A stretch of 64,000 nucleotides of DNA from Methylophilales bacterium (GCA_019823025.1 CP081940.1:496001-560000); one strand, 5' to 3'; shown: positions 48,349 through 59,627, counted from the stretch's first letter. The notes: generated from the letters alone by a model not told the origin. Translations and numbers: made by a program.

Positions 48349-50670
48349 TTGAATTTAAGAACAAAAAAAATATGGATTTTTTTATTTGTGTTTTTTCTAT
48401 TAAAAAACACAATTCTTATCGCTGATGAGAAAAATAATAATGCATCCACACCATATCAAAACTTGTCAGAGAATAGCGTACTTATTGAAGGTGACTCTCT
48501 AGAAAGCATTCTTGATAGAAAGCTTAGGGCCACTGGAAATGCCTCAATTTTAAAGGGCAATCAATCTATAACAGCTGATTTTATAGAATACGATCAGATC
48601 TCTGAAGAACTCTATGCTAAGGGTCAAATTAAAATTACCACTCCAGACCTCGAGCTAAAAGGCTCAGAATTGGAAATGTCTTTAACTGAAAATACTGGTT
48701 CTATTGCAAATGCATCTTTCGTAGCAAATATTAATGAAGATAGCACTTCTAAATTCAACAAAGAACTAAGAGGTACTGCTACAAAAATATTTTTAGAAGG
48801 TGAAGATAGAAAGAAACTAGAAAACGCAAAAGTTACAACATGTGAGGCAGGTCAGAATGAATGGTTCATATCTAGTGATGAGACAGTTATCGATCAATCT
48901 TCAGGCAACATCAAAGCAAAGGATGCTGTGCTTTCGCTTAGAGGTATCCCGATTATGTACTCACCTTATGTTGACTTTTCAACCACATCTCAAAGAAGGT
49001 CTGGCTGGTTACTTCCAACAGCTGGATCTACAACTACAAGTGGCTTCGAAATGTCAATTCCATATTACTTCAATTTATCTCCTACCCATGATGCGACGAT
49101 TACGACAAGAAATATGGCAAAACGTGGATTACAACTTGATGGTGAATATAGATACTTAAGTGAAAATTTTGCAGGCACATCGCAAATTCAATACCTAAAT
49201 AAGGATAAAGAATCTGATATAGATAATCGATATCTATTGGATATTAGACATAAGCACAATTTTGGTCATGGGTTTACCGGAACGATCGAATATGAAAAGG
49301 TGAAAAGTGGTGATAATAATTATTTTGCAGATATGTCAACAAGCATTGCCGTTACCAGCCAGGTAAGTTTAAGACAAACAGCACATTTAGATTATAACAA
49401 GACTGATGATCTATCTGATATCAAAGCAAGCTTGAAGGTGCAAGAATTTCAAAACCTAACTTCAGCATCTCCATATGAGCTAAAACCAAGTTTTAATGTA
49501 AGTTTTAAGAAGGATTGGGAGAATAAAACAGATCAATCACTGTTTTTACAAACAGATGCAAATTTTATGTATGACCAGTTTGATACTGGAAATAATGCAG
49601 CAAATAATATTGCTACAGGCTCAAGGGTTGCCTCAACTCCAAGCATTTCATTTCCAATTGAGGCTAGTTTTGGATACTTAAAACCAAAGTTGATAGCGAA
49701 TTTAAGACACTATGACCTTGATGATGCTCAAACTTCCAAAAAAAGCATAGCCATTCCAACTGTATCGCTTGATTCTGGCTTATATCTTGATCGCCCTTTT
49801 GAGCTGAGTGGGTACAATTTTATTCAGACACTGGAGCCCAGAGTTTTTTATACATACACACCATATGAAGACCAAACTGAAATTCCTATGTTTGACACAT
49901 CTTTGAATGAATTAAATTCAACTACAATTTTCCAAGAAAATCAGTTTTCTGGTCAAGATAGAGTGATGGATACCAATGCAATTACAACAGCTCTTACTAC
50001 AAGAATTTTAGATGATTCAGGTTATGATTGGGCGTTATTAACCATGGCGCAAAGATTTTACTTATCTGATAGAAAAGTATTAGAGGAGGATCAATATGCT
50101 AATTCATCTTATAAAGGAGATACGTCAGATTTTTTAGTAAGCGCTCAAGCAAACCTAACCAAATCATTAAGATTAACTAGTGATTATGAATACAACTTTT
50201 CTGAGGATGTGACAAACAAGTTCACAGCTGCTGCTAGATTTAAACCCGAACCAGGGAAAGTATTAAATGCTTCTTATCGTATGGTTTTAAATCCTTCATC
50301 TGGCGAATATGACGTCAAACAATACTTATTATCTGGTCAATGGCCAGTAAGTTACGGATGGTCAGCATTAGCAAGTTATAATTATGATATTTACGAGCGA
50401 CATGATATTGAATCAATGCTTGGTGCAGAATATGATGCAGGATGCTGGACAGCTCAGTTCATGTTCCATAGACTTCAATTAGCTACTGATGAAAATTCTA
50501 CTAATACATTTTTTATGATGCTTGAAATCGGTGATCTTGGATCATTTGGCCAAGGAGATAAGGCAAGCTTATTTGAAAAAATGAATAGAACGGTCAAGGG
50601 AAGTTCATTTGCAAGTGACCTCCCTGATCAATACCGCGAAAAAAATTTAGAAGATACTTTTAACAACTAA
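48349..50670 (+). CDS. lptD: LPS-assembly protein LptD
   Basis: A 773-residue outer-membrane protein that inserts lipopolysaccharide into the outer leaflet together with LptE. A signal peptide (IWIFLFVFFLLKNTILIA) precedes an OstA/LptA-like jellyroll (about 50-210: VLIEGDSLESILDRKLRATG, ITADFIEYDQIS) and a large beta-barrel. The barrel ends with a GCWTAQFMFHRL segment. Cysteines are few: one near residue 165 (TTCEAG) and one near 701 (AGCWTA), which could make one disulfide. The start is TTG, because upstream ATGs run into stops. It leads the lptD-surA-pdxA-rsmA operon. Confidence 0.94.
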   Translation: MNLRTKKIWIFLFVFFLLKNTILIADEKNNNASTPYQNLSENSVLIEGDSLESILDRKLRATGNASILKGNQSITADFIEYDQISEELYAKGQIKITTPDLELKGSELEMSLTENTGSIANASFVANINEDSTSKFNKELRGTATKIFLEGEDRKKLENAKVTTCEAGQNEWFISSDETVIDQSSGNIKAKDAVLSLRGIPIMYSPYVDFSTTSQRRSGWLLPTAGSTTTSGFEMSIPYYFNLSPTHDATITTRNMAKRGLQLDGEYRYLSENFAGTSQIQYLNKDKESDIDNRYLLDIRHKHNFGHGFTGTIEYEKVKSGDNNYFADMSTSIAVTSQVSLRQTAHLDYNKTDDLSDIKASLKVQEFQNLTSASPYELKPSFNVSFKKDWENKTDQSLFLQTDANFMYDQFDTGNNAANNIATGSRVASTPSISFPIEASFGYLKPKLIANLRHYDLDDAQTSKKSIAIPTVSLDSGLYLDRPFELSGYNFIQTLEPRVFYTYTPYEDQTEIPMFDTSLNELNSTTIFQENQFSGQDRVMDTNAITTALTTRILDDSGYDWALLTMAQRFYLSDRKVLEEDQYANSSYKGDTSDFLVSAQANLTKSLRLTSDYEYNFSEDVTNKFTAAARFKPEPGKVLNASYRMVLNPSSGEYDVKQYLLSGQWPVSYGWSALASYNYDIYERHDIESMLGAEYDAGCWTAQFMFHRLQLATDENSTNTFFMMLEIGDLGSFGQGDKASLFEKMNRTVKGSSFASDLPDQYREKNLEDTFNN

Positions 50671-51978
50671 ATGATAGCTAAAGTTATTTTTATTTTTGCA
50701 CTGATAATCCTTCAAAATATTTTTTTGATAAATCCAGTTTCAACTGCACAAAAATATATTGAAGTTGACACGATAGTTGCTATTGTTGAAACACAAACAG
50801 TTACAAATTCAGAGCTTAACAAAAAAAAAGAAAGTATGAGAAAAGCAATATCTCAACAAGGAGAAGATGAGCCCTCTGATAAGAAAATTACAAAATTAGC
50901 TCTAGATCAACTGATTACTGAAAAATTAGTCTATGACTATGCATTGACGAAAGGCTTAGAAGTTAATCAAGAACAACTCAATAACGTTATGAATAATATT
51001 GCTAAATCTAACAATTTATCTGTTGAAGGACTTATTAAAGAAATTGAAAAAGATGGTTCAAAATATTCTGACTTTAGAAATGATATTCGTATGCAATTAC
51101 TTTTTGATCAAGTAAAAAAAAGAATCATTAGTGCAAATATAAAAATTTCTGAATTTGAGATTGATAACTTCATTGAGCTTCAAAAAGAAAGAACACCCAC
51201 CAAGTATAATTATTCTCATATTTTTATAGAAAATGTTAAAAACGATGGTGATGCTGTTTATGATGATGATGAAACAAAAAATAAATTAAAAAAAGTAATA
51301 AATCAGCTTAAAGAAAATAATTTTGATGAAGTAGCAATAGATTATTCAGATGGTCCAATGGCCACAAAGGGAGGGTTGGTTGGATCAAAAATTATTAATG
51401 AGATTCCAGATATGTTTATAGAGATTTTAGAATCAATGAATATTGGAGAAATAAGTGCACCAATAAAAAGCTCATCAGGCTTTCATTTGATTAAATTGAA
51501 TCGAATAGAAGAATTTGAAATAGAATCTATAGTTGTTAGGCAATCAAAAGTTAAACAAATCTTACTTAAGAAGAATCAAATTATATCTGAGGATGATATC
51601 AATAAAAAACTAGAGAATATTCGAAATATGATTATCGAGGGTATGAGTTTTTCTGAGGCTGCTGAAAAATATTCAGAAGATAGCTCCGCTGCAAATAAAG
51701 GAGATCTAGGTTGGCTAAATCCAGGAGATACTATCCCTGAATTTGAAAAAGAAATGGATGATTTAGAATTAAATGAAATTAGCGAACCATTTAAAACGGC
51801 ACTTGGATGGCATTTGATCCAAGTAAGTGATAGAAGAAAAAAGGATCTTTCATCAGAGTCATTAAGAAAAAAAGTGAAAGAAAATTTACTCAAGCAGAAA
51901 ACTGATATCAGATTCAATGATTGGGTCAAAACATTAAGGGAGGGGGCGCATGTAGAAATATGGCTTTATGAAAACTAA
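50671..51978 (+). CDS. surA: Periplasmic chaperone and peptidyl-prolyl isomerase SurA
   Basis: A 435-residue protein with a signal peptide (VIFIFALIILQNIFLINPVSTA), a SurA N-terminal chaperone domain (VDTIVAIVETQTVTNSELN), and two parvulin domains. The first covers about residues 180-280 (KYNYSHIFIENV; GFHLIKLNRI) and the second about 295-395 (VKQILLKKNQII; GDLGWLNPGDTIPEFE; GWHLIQVSDRR). It escorts outer-membrane proteins, LptD included. It starts directly after the lptD stop and shares one base with pdxA. Confidence 0.95.
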   Translation: MIAKVIFIFALIILQNIFLINPVSTAQKYIEVDTIVAIVETQTVTNSELNKKKESMRKAISQQGEDEPSDKKITKLALDQLITEKLVYDYALTKGLEVNQEQLNNVMNNIAKSNNLSVEGLIKEIEKDGSKYSDFRNDIRMQLLFDQVKKRIISANIKISEFEIDNFIELQKERTPTKYNYSHIFIENVKNDGDAVYDDDETKNKLKKVINQLKENNFDEVAIDYSDGPMATKGGLVGSKIINEIPDMFIEILESMNIGEISAPIKSSSGFHLIKLNRIEEFEIESIVVRQSKVKQILLKKNQIISEDDINKKLENIRNMIIEGMSFSEAAEKYSEDSSAANKGDLGWLNPGDTIPEFEKEMDDLELNEISEPFKTALGWHLIQVSDRRKKDLSSESLRKKVKENLLKQKTDIRFNDWVKTLREGAHVEIWLYEN

Positions 51979-52958
51979 TGAAAAGATTGCCTAATCTTAT
52001 TATTACATCTGGCGATCCAGCGGGAATAGGACTGGACCTATGTGTGATGTTGGCCTTTAAAAAATTTCAGGCAGATATCACAATTATCGGAAATAAAGAT
52101 GCCATTCTTTCCAGAGCTAGGCAAATGAGAAAAAACATTAAGGTTTCAACAAAATTAGGTTCGCACTTAGGAAATGGAAACTTTAAAATAATCAATATTG
52201 ATTATAAAAATCCAGTTGTTGCCGGACAACTTGATAAAAGTAATTCCTTACAGCAGCTAAAGGGATTAAAAACTTCAATCGAGCTGTGTTTAAGTAAAAA
52301 ATTTGATGCGTTAATTACGCTTCCAATCCATAAAAAAATTCTTTCATCGCAAAAAAATAAATTTTCTGGTCACACAGAATATATTGCAGATGCTTGCGGT
52401 TTTAAAGGAAATGAAGTAATGCTTTTATCCAGCAAAAAATTAAATGTAGCACTTGCTACAACCCATATTTCACTGAAGGATGTACCAAGCAAGATTTCTC
52501 AAAAAAATTTATGCAATACTATCTCAACCCTTCATAGTGAACTGAAAAAAAAATTTAAAATCACTTCTCCAAAAATCACATTGACTGGTTTAAATCCACA
52601 TAGCGGAGAAGATGGTGAGTTTGGTGATGAAGAAATAAGAACAATAAGGCCAGCTATTAAGAAAATGCAGGGGTTCGGTATTTCATTAATGGGCCCTATT
52701 CCTGCAGATACGGCATTTACACCAAAAATAATGAGAAATACAGACTGTTATCTCACGATGTATCATGATCAAGGATTAGCGCCCTTTAAAGCTCTCACCT
52801 TTGGAAAAGGCGTAAATGTGACACTTGGATTACCGATTATAAGGACATCCGTAGATCACGGTACTGGACTTGACATTGCTGGCTCAAATAACATTGACCC
52901 AAGTAGTTTTTTTGAATCAATTAAATTAGCGATTAGTTTAGCTAAAAATCAATATTGA
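51978..52958 (+). CDS. pdxA: 4-Hydroxythreonine-4-phosphate dehydrogenase
   Basis: A 326-residue enzyme of pyridoxal phosphate synthesis. It has the N-terminal ITSGDPAGIGLDLC, LPIHKKIL, FSGHTEYIADACG with a metal-binding His, TGLNPHSGEDGEFGDEE, PADTAFTP and TMYHDQGLAPFKAL. Length matches the family. Its ATG overlaps the surA stop (TAATG), and its stop overlaps the rsmA start (TTGA), giving a surA-pdxA-rsmA chain found in many proteobacteria. Confidence 0.96.
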   Translation: MKRLPNLIITSGDPAGIGLDLCVMLAFKKFQADITIIGNKDAILSRARQMRKNIKVSTKLGSHLGNGNFKIINIDYKNPVVAGQLDKSNSLQQLKGLKTSIELCLSKKFDALITLPIHKKILSSQKNKFSGHTEYIADACGFKGNEVMLLSSKKLNVALATTHISLKDVPSKISQKNLCNTISTLHSELKKKFKITSPKITLTGLNPHSGEDGEFGDEEIRTIRPAIKKMQGFGISLMGPIPADTAFTPKIMRNTDCYLTMYHDQGLAPFKALTFGKGVNVTLGLPIIRTSVDHGTGLDIAGSNNIDPSSFFESIKLAISLAKNQY

Positions 52959-53737
52959 AAGCAAAAAAAAAATTTGGCCAAAATTTTTTAGTTGATCGCT
53001 ATTTCATATCTAAAATCATTAAGGAAGTTAATCCAAAAGAGGAAAACAATATACTTGAAATTGGTCCTGGCAAAGGTGCAATCACGGAACCGGTATTAAA
53101 GAAAATTAATCATATCTCAGTTGTTGAAATTGACCCTGATATGATAAAAATTTTAAGGAATAAAATTAGCACTAAAAATATATCCATACTAGCTGAAGAT
53201 GTTCTAGGTATGAATGATAAATTCTTTAAAAAATTTAATAAAATTATTGGAAATTTACCTTATTACATAGCGACTGAAATAATATTAAAACTTACAAAAA
53301 TATATAGCTCTTCATCTGAATTATACTTTATGGTTCAAAAAGAAGTTGCTGAGAGAATAACCGCTAAACCATCAAACAAATCTTTTGGTCGATTATCGGT
53401 TATCCTTCAGTATTATTTTGACACTGAACTTTTATTTGAGATACCACCAGAAGCATTTTCCCCACAACCTAAAATTACCTCTGCATTTATAAGATTGATA
53501 AGAAAAAAAAGAGTAAGTCCTAAAGTCATTGATAAAGATAGCTTTGAAAAAATTGTTAAAGTAGCTTTTTCCCAAAAAAGAAAAACAATTAAAAACAACT
53601 TTAAAAATATATTATTTGATAAAGATTTTTTTAATCTTGAAATATCACCAAAAATTCGATCTGAGGCACTGACAATAGATCAATTTATAAAATTAGAAAA
53701 TTATGTCACGCAAAATAATATAAATTTTGATTGCTGA
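52955..53737 (+). CDS. rsmA: 16S rRNA dimethyladenosine transferase (KsgA)
   Basis: A 260-residue S-adenosylmethionine-dependent methyltransferase that dimethylates A1518 and A1519 of 16S rRNA. Motifs: KKFGQNFLVD at the N-terminus, ILEIGPGKGAITEPVL (SAM site), VEIDPDM, catalytic IIGNLPYYIATEII, and PQPKITSAFI. The start is TTG within the pdxA stop (TTGA). A TATAAT directly after its stop probably serves adk. Confidence 0.95.
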   Translation: MKAKKKFGQNFLVDRYFISKIIKEVNPKEENNILEIGPGKGAITEPVLKKINHISVVEIDPDMIKILRNKISTKNISILAEDVLGMNDKFFKKFNKIIGNLPYYIATEIILKLTKIYSSSSELYFMVQKEVAERITAKPSNKSFGRLSVILQYYFDTELLFEIPPEAFSPQPKITSAFIRLIRKKRVSPKVIDKDSFEKIVKVAFSQKRKTIKNNFKNILFDKDFFNLEISPKIRSEALTIDQFIKLENYVTQNNINFDC

Positions 53738-53743
53738 TATAAT
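53735..53743 (+). promoter_or_regulatory. Extended -10 promoter of adk
   Basis: TGATATAAT, an extended -10, overlaps the rsmA stop codon and lies 25 bases before the adk ATG. It leaves a short leader containing the TAGGAG ribosome binding site. No good -35 is seen, as is common for this promoter type. Confidence 0.45.
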
Positions 53744-53768
53744 TCAACTGTTTTTTTAGGAGTTAAAA

Positions 53769-54422
53769 ATGAAAATAATATTAATTGGTGCCCCAGGAGC
53801 TGGCAAAGGAACTCAAGCTTCTTTCATAAAGGAAAAATATAACATCCCTCAAATATCTACAGGGGATATGCTCCGAGCCGCAGTAAAAAGTAAAACAAAT
53901 TTAGGCCTGAGGGCTGAAGATTTTATGAATCAAGGCCAGTTAGTTCCTGACAACCTAATAATTGATTTAGTTAAACTTAGAATTAATGAGGATGACTGCA
54001 AAAATGGTTTTCTTCTTGATGGCTTTCCAAGAACAATTCCACAAGCTCAAGCAATGATAGATGCTAAAATCTCTATCGAGTACGTTATAGAAGTCGCTGT
54101 TCCAGACAATGAAATCATTAATAGACTCACAGGCAGAAGAATTCACCCTGCATCTGGCAGAATTTATCATATAACTCACAACCCACCAGCAAAAGATGGT
54201 ATCGATGATGTAACAGGAGAGCAACTCATTATCCGTGATGATGACAAAGAAAGTACAATTATCAAGAGACTCAAAACCTATCATGAGCAAACAGAACCAC
54301 TTGTTAATTTTTATTCAAATTTAGCAAAAAAAGATTCATCGAAGATACTTAATTTTATTTCAATTGATGGAGTAGATAAGCCTGATAATATAAATTCAAC
54401 AATTGCAAATAAATTAAAATAA
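53769..54422 (+). CDS. adk: Adenylate kinase
   Basis: A 217-residue long-form enzyme interconverting ATP, ADP and AMP. It has the P-loop [12 protein letters not shown] at residues 5-16, [23 protein letters not shown], and a LID domain [18 protein letters not shown] without the zinc Cys set of Gram-positive enzymes. A strong TAGGAG Shine-Dalgarno lies 9 bases upstream. leuS follows 2 bases after the stop. Confidence 0.97.
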   Translation: MKIILIGAPGAGKGTQASFIKEKYNIPQISTGDMLRAAVKSKTNLGLRAEDFMNQGQLVPDNLIIDLVKLRINEDDCKNGFLLDGFPRTIPQAQAMIDAKISIEYVIEVAVPDNEIINRLTGRRIHPASGRIYHITHNPPAKDGIDDVTGEQLIIRDDDKESTIIKRLKTYHEQTEPLVNFYSNLAKKDSSKILNFISIDGVDKPDNINSTIANKLK

Positions 54423-54424
54423 AT

Positions 54425-56872
54425 ATGAAAGAAGACTATCCTTTTGAAGAAATAGAAAAAAATATTCAAAGTTATTGGGATATCAATCAATCATTTGAAT
54501 CATCAGAAAATTCAAATAACAAAAAATACTATGTTTTATCCATGTTCCCCTACCCAAGTGGCAAGCTTCATATGGGTCATGTCAGAAATTACACAATTAG
54601 TGACGTAATTTCAAGATTTAAATTAATGAATGGGTTTAATGTTATGCAACCTATGGGATGGGATGCCTTTGGCCTACCTGCCGAAAATGCAGCGATTGAA
54701 AATAATACTGCGCCAGCAAAATGGACGTATCAAAATATCGAACATATGAGAGATCAACTCAAAGAACTCGGGCTGGCCGTTGATTGGCAAAGAGAAATTG
54801 CAACATGCTCTGTTGAATACTATAAGTGGGAGCAATGGCTTTTCTTAAAACTTTACAAACAGGATATGATTTATAAAAAAACATCAACTGTAAACTGGGA
54901 CCCAGTTGACCAAACTGTTCTGGCCAATGAACAGGTAGTTGAAGGTAGAGGATGGAGATCAGGTGCTCTAATTGAAAGAAAAGAGATCCCACAATATTTC
55001 ATGAGAATTACAAAATACGCAGACGATCTTCTTGATGGCCTTAAAGATTTAGATGATTGGCCAGACCAAGTCAAAACAATGCAAAAAAATTGGATTGGGA
55101 GAAGTGAAGGTTGTGAGATTGATTTTAAACTCGTCCATAATGGTGACCATTTAAAAGACAAGACTAACAGTATTAAAGTTTATACCACAAGACCTGATAC
55201 TTTGATGGGAGCATCATTTTTAGCGATTGCCCCAGAACATAAATTATGTCAAATGATTGATGATGTTACAGTGCAATCATTTATCAAAAAGCTAAGTAAT
55301 AGTGTTTCAGAAGCCGATATAGCTACAGCGGAAAAGGTAGGAATTTTTACTGGCCTATTCGCCTTGCACCCCATTTCAAACAAAAAAATACCTATTTGGA
55401 TTGCAAATTATGTCTTAGCTGGATACGGTGAGGGTGCAATTATGGCTGTTCCTGCTCACGACGAAAGAGACTTTGAGTTTGCAAATAGATATAATTTAAG
55501 CGTCATACAGGTTATAAAAAATAATTCAGAACATGATGAATTACCTTATATAGGTAAAGGAACATTGATCAATTCAGATGAATTTAATGGGCTTGAGAGC
55601 TCGAGTGCCCAAGAAATTATTACAAAAAAAATTGAGTCCATAAAGCAAGGTAAGGGGAAAATACAATACCGCATAAGAGACTGGGGTATTTCGAGGCAAC
55701 GATATTGGGGCTGTCCAATTCCCATGATTTATTGTGAAAAATGTGGAGACGTTCCAGCCGACGAAAAAGATCTTCCCATTGAGTTACCAGAAAATATTAG
55801 AATTGATGCTCAAGGATCGCCTCTAAAAAAACTAAAAGATTTTACAGAGTGTAATTGCCCAACCTGCGGTGCAAAAGCGAAAAGAGAAACCGATACCCTG
55901 GATACTTTTTTTGAATCTTCTTGGTATTTTGCAAGGTATGCAAGTTTTAATCAATCTGATGCAATGCTTGATAAACGTGCAAAATATTGGCTGCCAGTAG
56001 ATTATTATGTTGGTGGTATTGAGCATGCAATCTTGCATCTTCTATACGCACGGTTTTTCAATAGAATTTTATTTGATATGAAATTAGTTAGCACAAGTGA
56101 GCCATTTAAAAAATTATTAACGCAAGGGATGGTTCTTAAGGACGGTACTAAGATGTCAAAATCAAAGGGCAACACTGTTGACCCTAATGAATTGATAAAA
56201 AAATATGGTGCTGATACAGCCAGACTATTCATAATGTTTGCTGCCCCAGCAGAACAAAGCTTAGAATGGTCAGATAAGGGTATTGAAGGCACTCATCGAT
56301 TCCTAAAAAAACTTTGGTCATTGACCTTAATCCACCAGAATAATAATAAAGATTTAGGTAGTATAAGTGAAAAAGAAATAACCAATCTACGTTATAAACT
56401 TCACTCAACGATAGAAAAGGTAACAGATGACTTAACTAGACGTAATAGCTTTAATACAGCCATATCTTCAATTATGGAGCTAATTAATACTTACACAAAG
56501 TCACTTGATATGAGAACGATATCATTTAAATTAAGGCAAGAGATGTTTGAGAATGTGATATTGATGTTGAATCCATTCGTACCTCATATTTCAAAAGCAT
56601 TATGGGAGGCTCTTCATCCTGAAAAACTAATCGAAAAATCACAATGGCCAAAAGTTGATAAGAATGCTCTAATCCAAGATGAAATTTCAATTGTGCTTCA
56701 GGTAAACGGTAAGTTGAGAGCAGATATGCTAATATCAATTGAAGATTTAGAAAGTGAAATTAAAAATAAAGCACTTTCTCAAGAAAATATAAAAAAGTAC
56801 ACCGATAACAATGAAATAATAAAAATTATCTATGTTAAAAATAAATTAGTAAACATTGTGGTGAAAAATTAA
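54425..56872 (+). CDS. leuS: Leucyl-tRNA synthetase
   Basis: An 815-residue class I synthetase. The HIGH-type motif is [12 protein letters not shown] (about residue 43-53) and the KMSKS loop is [14 protein letters not shown] (about 577). The CP1 editing domain has [17 protein letters not shown] and [13 protein letters not shown] with the conserved editing Asp. A Cys cluster ([16 protein letters not shown]) could bind zinc. The C-terminal part is short compared with the roughly 860-residue E. coli enzyme, largely because of trimmed insertions. lptE starts 2 bases after it. Confidence 0.96.
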   Translation: MKEDYPFEEIEKNIQSYWDINQSFESSENSNNKKYYVLSMFPYPSGKLHMGHVRNYTISDVISRFKLMNGFNVMQPMGWDAFGLPAENAAIENNTAPAKWTYQNIEHMRDQLKELGLAVDWQREIATCSVEYYKWEQWLFLKLYKQDMIYKKTSTVNWDPVDQTVLANEQVVEGRGWRSGALIERKEIPQYFMRITKYADDLLDGLKDLDDWPDQVKTMQKNWIGRSEGCEIDFKLVHNGDHLKDKTNSIKVYTTRPDTLMGASFLAIAPEHKLCQMIDDVTVQSFIKKLSNSVSEADIATAEKVGIFTGLFALHPISNKKIPIWIANYVLAGYGEGAIMAVPAHDERDFEFANRYNLSVIQVIKNNSEHDELPYIGKGTLINSDEFNGLESSSAQEIITKKIESIKQGKGKIQYRIRDWGISRQRYWGCPIPMIYCEKCGDVPADEKDLPIELPENIRIDAQGSPLKKLKDFTECNCPTCGAKAKRETDTLDTFFESSWYFARYASFNQSDAMLDKRAKYWLPVDYYVGGIEHAILHLLYARFFNRILFDMKLVSTSEPFKKLLTQGMVLKDGTKMSKSKGNTVDPNELIKKYGADTARLFIMFAAPAEQSLEWSDKGIEGTHRFLKKLWSLTLIHQNNNKDLGSISEKEITNLRYKLHSTIEKVTDDLTRRNSFNTAISSIMELINTYTKSLDMRTISFKLRQEMFENVILMLNPFVPHISKALWEALHPEKLIEKSQWPKVDKNALIQDEISIVLQVNGKLRADMLISIEDLESEIKNKALSQENIKKYTDNNEIIKIIYVKNKLVNIVVKN

Positions 56873-56874
56873 TT

Positions 56875-57351
56875 ATGCAAATTTTTCTTAAAAAATTATC
56901 TATCATCGGGCTTATCTTAATCATAAGCGCATGTGGCTTTCAACTAAGAGGTGATATCCAAGCAAATTTTAATTCTATTTCAATTTCAGGAGGGACATCA
57001 GGTTTCAATAAAACTCTCCAACGCAAATTTAGACAAGCTGGAATCACTATAGCAAGCGCTTCTGAAGCAGAAAAAATTGTAGAAATAGTTGAAAATAAAT
57101 TTACTAAAACGATTTTAACCTTGACGGGAACAGGTGCGGTAAGTGAATACCAATTAGATTATAATGTAACCTATCGATTCAAAAATAAGGGAGGTGCATG
57201 GAACCTGCCTGTAACGATTGAAGCTACAAGAACCTATACTTACGATGATGCAGATATTCTAGCTAAAGATGAAGAAGAAAAAAGGCTTTTATCAGGTATG
57301 GAAGATCAGTTAATTAAAACAATGGCTACCCAAATTTCACTCTCAAAATAA
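56875..57351 (+). CDS. lptE: LPS-assembly lipoprotein LptE
   Basis: A 158-residue outer-membrane lipoprotein. The lipobox ISAC places the acylated Cys at residue 20, followed by GFQLRGD, the typical LptE mature start. The rest is a small alpha/beta fold with YQLDYNVTYRFKN and ATRTYTYDDADILAKDEEEKRLL. It plugs the LptD barrel. The leuS-lptE-holA order is conserved in proteobacteria and supports the call, since the family diverges fast. Confidence 0.93.
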   Translation: MQIFLKKLSIIGLILIISACGFQLRGDIQANFNSISISGGTSGFNKTLQRKFRQAGITIASASEAEKIVEIVENKFTKTILTLTGTGAVSEYQLDYNVTYRFKNKGGAWNLPVTIEATRTYTYDDADILAKDEEEKRLLSGMEDQLIKTMATQISLSK

Positions 57352-57352
57352 A

Positions 57353-58384
57353 ATGCTAGTAAAATTTGCGCCTAAAAATATACTTTCTGACCTTAGAGAA
57401 AATAAAAAAAATTGTTTGGTGATTGTTGGCAAAGAACCAATACAAATTTGTACTGTAAAAGACGAGATCAATAAGTCTTGTCAAAATGATTCAATAGATA
57501 AAATTCTAATAAAAGTTGAAAATGCCATTGATCTTAATCAGCTTGATCACACGTTTAATAATCAGTCACTTTTTAGCTCACAAATAATTTATGAATTTGA
57601 AGTGTCTGATGGAATCATCAAAAAAGAAATTAAGGAATATATTCTAAAAAAAATTAGTGAGCATATAAACAGCTATTTTATTTTCTATTTTAAAAAAGAT
57701 TTTAAGGAGTTCAGAAAGCAGAATTGGTATGAGATTCTCAAAGGCTTAAGTCTAATAATTATTGCTGACGAACCTAATACTGAACAAATCATGCAAGCAA
57801 TAAAAGATAGAGCTCACTTTCATCAAGTGAAGCTTACAAATGAAGCAAAAAAACTTCTTACCAATTATTCAATGGGCAATCTAATGCAAGCTGAAAATGA
57901 TATAAAAAAATTAAAATTAATCTATGACAAGCAAGAAGTTAATGAATCAATGCTTTTAAGTCTTATCACTAACGGCTCAAAATATGATGGGTTTAATTTT
58001 ATCGAACATTGTATCAATGGAGACATAAAAAAAACAAATGAGGCAGCCCTATACTTAAGAGAAGAAGGTGTTCAGCCCTTAATGATTAATGGCTTATTCG
58101 CTTGGTTTTTCAAAGCTGTTTCTAGGATTAAGTTATCAAGTAATCAATCTATTAACTCAAATGTCTTAATGAAATTAAGAATATTTGGTGCTTCTCAGAA
58201 TTTAGCTACGCAAACAATTAGATCATTAACTTCAAAACAAGTAGTAGCTTGTTTAAATAAAATTCAGGAGATAGACCAAATCGGAAAGGGTATCAAAATG
58301 GGAGACCCTTGGTTAGAAATAAATAGATTTTCAATGGGAATAGCAAAAATGATGAATAGAGGAATAAATTTAAAAAATGGATAA
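57353..58384 (+). CDS. holA: DNA polymerase III delta subunit
   Basis: A 343-residue clamp-loader subunit that opens the beta clamp. Recognisable stretches are VIVGKEPIQICTVKDEI near the start (in place of the usual LxGDEPLLxxE), SLFSSQIIYEFEVSDG and the collar domain YLREEGVQPLMINGLFAWFFKAV. Overall similarity is the low level typical of HolA; position after leuS-lptE is strong support. It overlaps proA by 8 bases (ATGGATAA). Confidence 0.92.
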   Translation: MLVKFAPKNILSDLRENKKNCLVIVGKEPIQICTVKDEINKSCQNDSIDKILIKVENAIDLNQLDHTFNNQSLFSSQIIYEFEVSDGIIKKEIKEYILKKISEHINSYFIFYFKKDFKEFRKQNWYEILKGLSLIIIADEPNTEQIMQAIKDRAHFHQVKLTNEAKKLLTNYSMGNLMQAENDIKKLKLIYDKQEVNESMLLSLITNGSKYDGFNFIEHCINGDIKKTNEAALYLREEGVQPLMINGLFAWFFKAVSRIKLSSNQSINSNVLMKLRIFGASQNLATQTIRSLTSKQVVACLNKIQEIDQIGKGIKMGDPWLEINRFSMGIAKMMNRGINLKNG

Positions 58385-59627
58385 ATATATTCAAAATATT
58401 GGAGCTAATGCAAGAAATGCTAGTCATAAACTTTCTTATGTGACAACGAATCAAAAGAATGATTTTCTTGAAATTTTAGCAATGTCTATTCAAGATAATC
58501 AAGAAAATATAATTAAAGCTAATTCTTTAGATCTTTTAGAGGCTAATAAAGGAAATTTTGATGAAGCCTTTATTGATAGGATGACGTTATCTCAATCTAA
58601 CATTGAAGGTATGTGTAATGGAATATTACAAGTAAAAGACCTGGAAGACCTAATTGGCAAAGTAATCAATAGAAAAAAAAGGCCTAGTGGGATAGAGGTC
58701 TGTCAGATGAGAGTCCCGATAGGTGTGGTTGGCATGATTTACGAATCAAGACCCAATGTAACAATTGATTCGGCTTCATTAGCTATCAAAGCAGGTAATG
58801 CCATTATTTTAAGAGGTGGTAGTGAAACAATTAATTCTAATAAATATCTAGGGAAATTAATTACTAAAGCACTTATAAAGTCGGGATTGCCTGAAAAAGC
58901 TGTACAAATTATTGAATCTACAGACAGAATGTTAGTTGACAGCCTGATTAAGATGGATGAATTTGTTGATGTCATTATCCCTAGAGGGGGTAAAAGCCTT
59001 ATCCAGAAGATAACTGATAGCGCAACGATACCTGTGATTAAACACTTAGATGGGAATTGTCATATTTATGTGGATGAGTTTGCAGATATTGATAAAGCAG
59101 TTTCTATCGTAGACAATTCAAAAACTCAAAGGCTAGGAACATGCAATACGCTTGAGTCACTTGTTGTATCATCAAAAATGGCTGAAGAGTTTCTTCCTAG
59201 AATTTATGAAATATTTGTTCAAAAAAATATCGAAATCCGCGGGTGCAAAAGAACAAAAGATATTATTGATGAAATTAGACTTGCCACTGATCAGGATTAC
59301 TTTGAAGAATATCTTGGTCCGTATATTTCATGTATTGTTGTCGACTCTCTTGAGGAGGGAATAAATCATATCAATAAATATTCATCTAAGCATACTGAAG
59401 CAATAATTACGGATAACGAAGCTAATGGTCTTGAATTTATTAGATCGATAGATTCATCCAGTGTCATGATAAATGCCTCAACAAGATTTGCTGATGGTTT
59501 TGAATACGGCCTAGGGGCAGAAATTGGTATCTCAACAGATAAGATTCATGCAAGAGGGCCGGTTGGACTTGAGGGGTTAACATCTCTAAAATATATTGTA
59601 TTTGGTCAAGGTGAAATTAGATCATAA
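58377..59627 (+). CDS. proA: Gamma-glutamyl phosphate reductase
   Basis: A 416-residue NADPH-dependent reductase making glutamate semialdehyde in proline synthesis. It has GVVGMIYESRPNVTIDSASL, AIILRGGSETINSN, VIIPRGGKSLIQ, the catalytic Cys in QRLGTCNTLESLVV (about residue 257), and a C-terminal TRFADGFEYGLGAEIGISTDKIHARGP region. The proB kinase is not in this window; proC is 33 kb upstream. Translation is coupled to holA. Confidence 0.96.
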   Translation: MDKYIQNIGANARNASHKLSYVTTNQKNDFLEILAMSIQDNQENIIKANSLDLLEANKGNFDEAFIDRMTLSQSNIEGMCNGILQVKDLEDLIGKVINRKKRPSGIEVCQMRVPIGVVGMIYESRPNVTIDSASLAIKAGNAIILRGGSETINSNKYLGKLITKALIKSGLPEKAVQIIESTDRMLVDSLIKMDEFVDVIIPRGGKSLIQKITDSATIPVIKHLDGNCHIYVDEFADIDKAVSIVDNSKTQRLGTCNTLESLVVSSKMAEEFLPRIYEIFVQKNIEIRGCKRTKDIIDEIRLATDQDYFEEYLGPYISCIVVDSLEEGINHINKYSSKHTEAIITDNEANGLEFIRSIDSSSVMINASTRFADGFEYGLGAEIGISTDKIHARGPVGLEGLTSLKYIVFGQGEIRS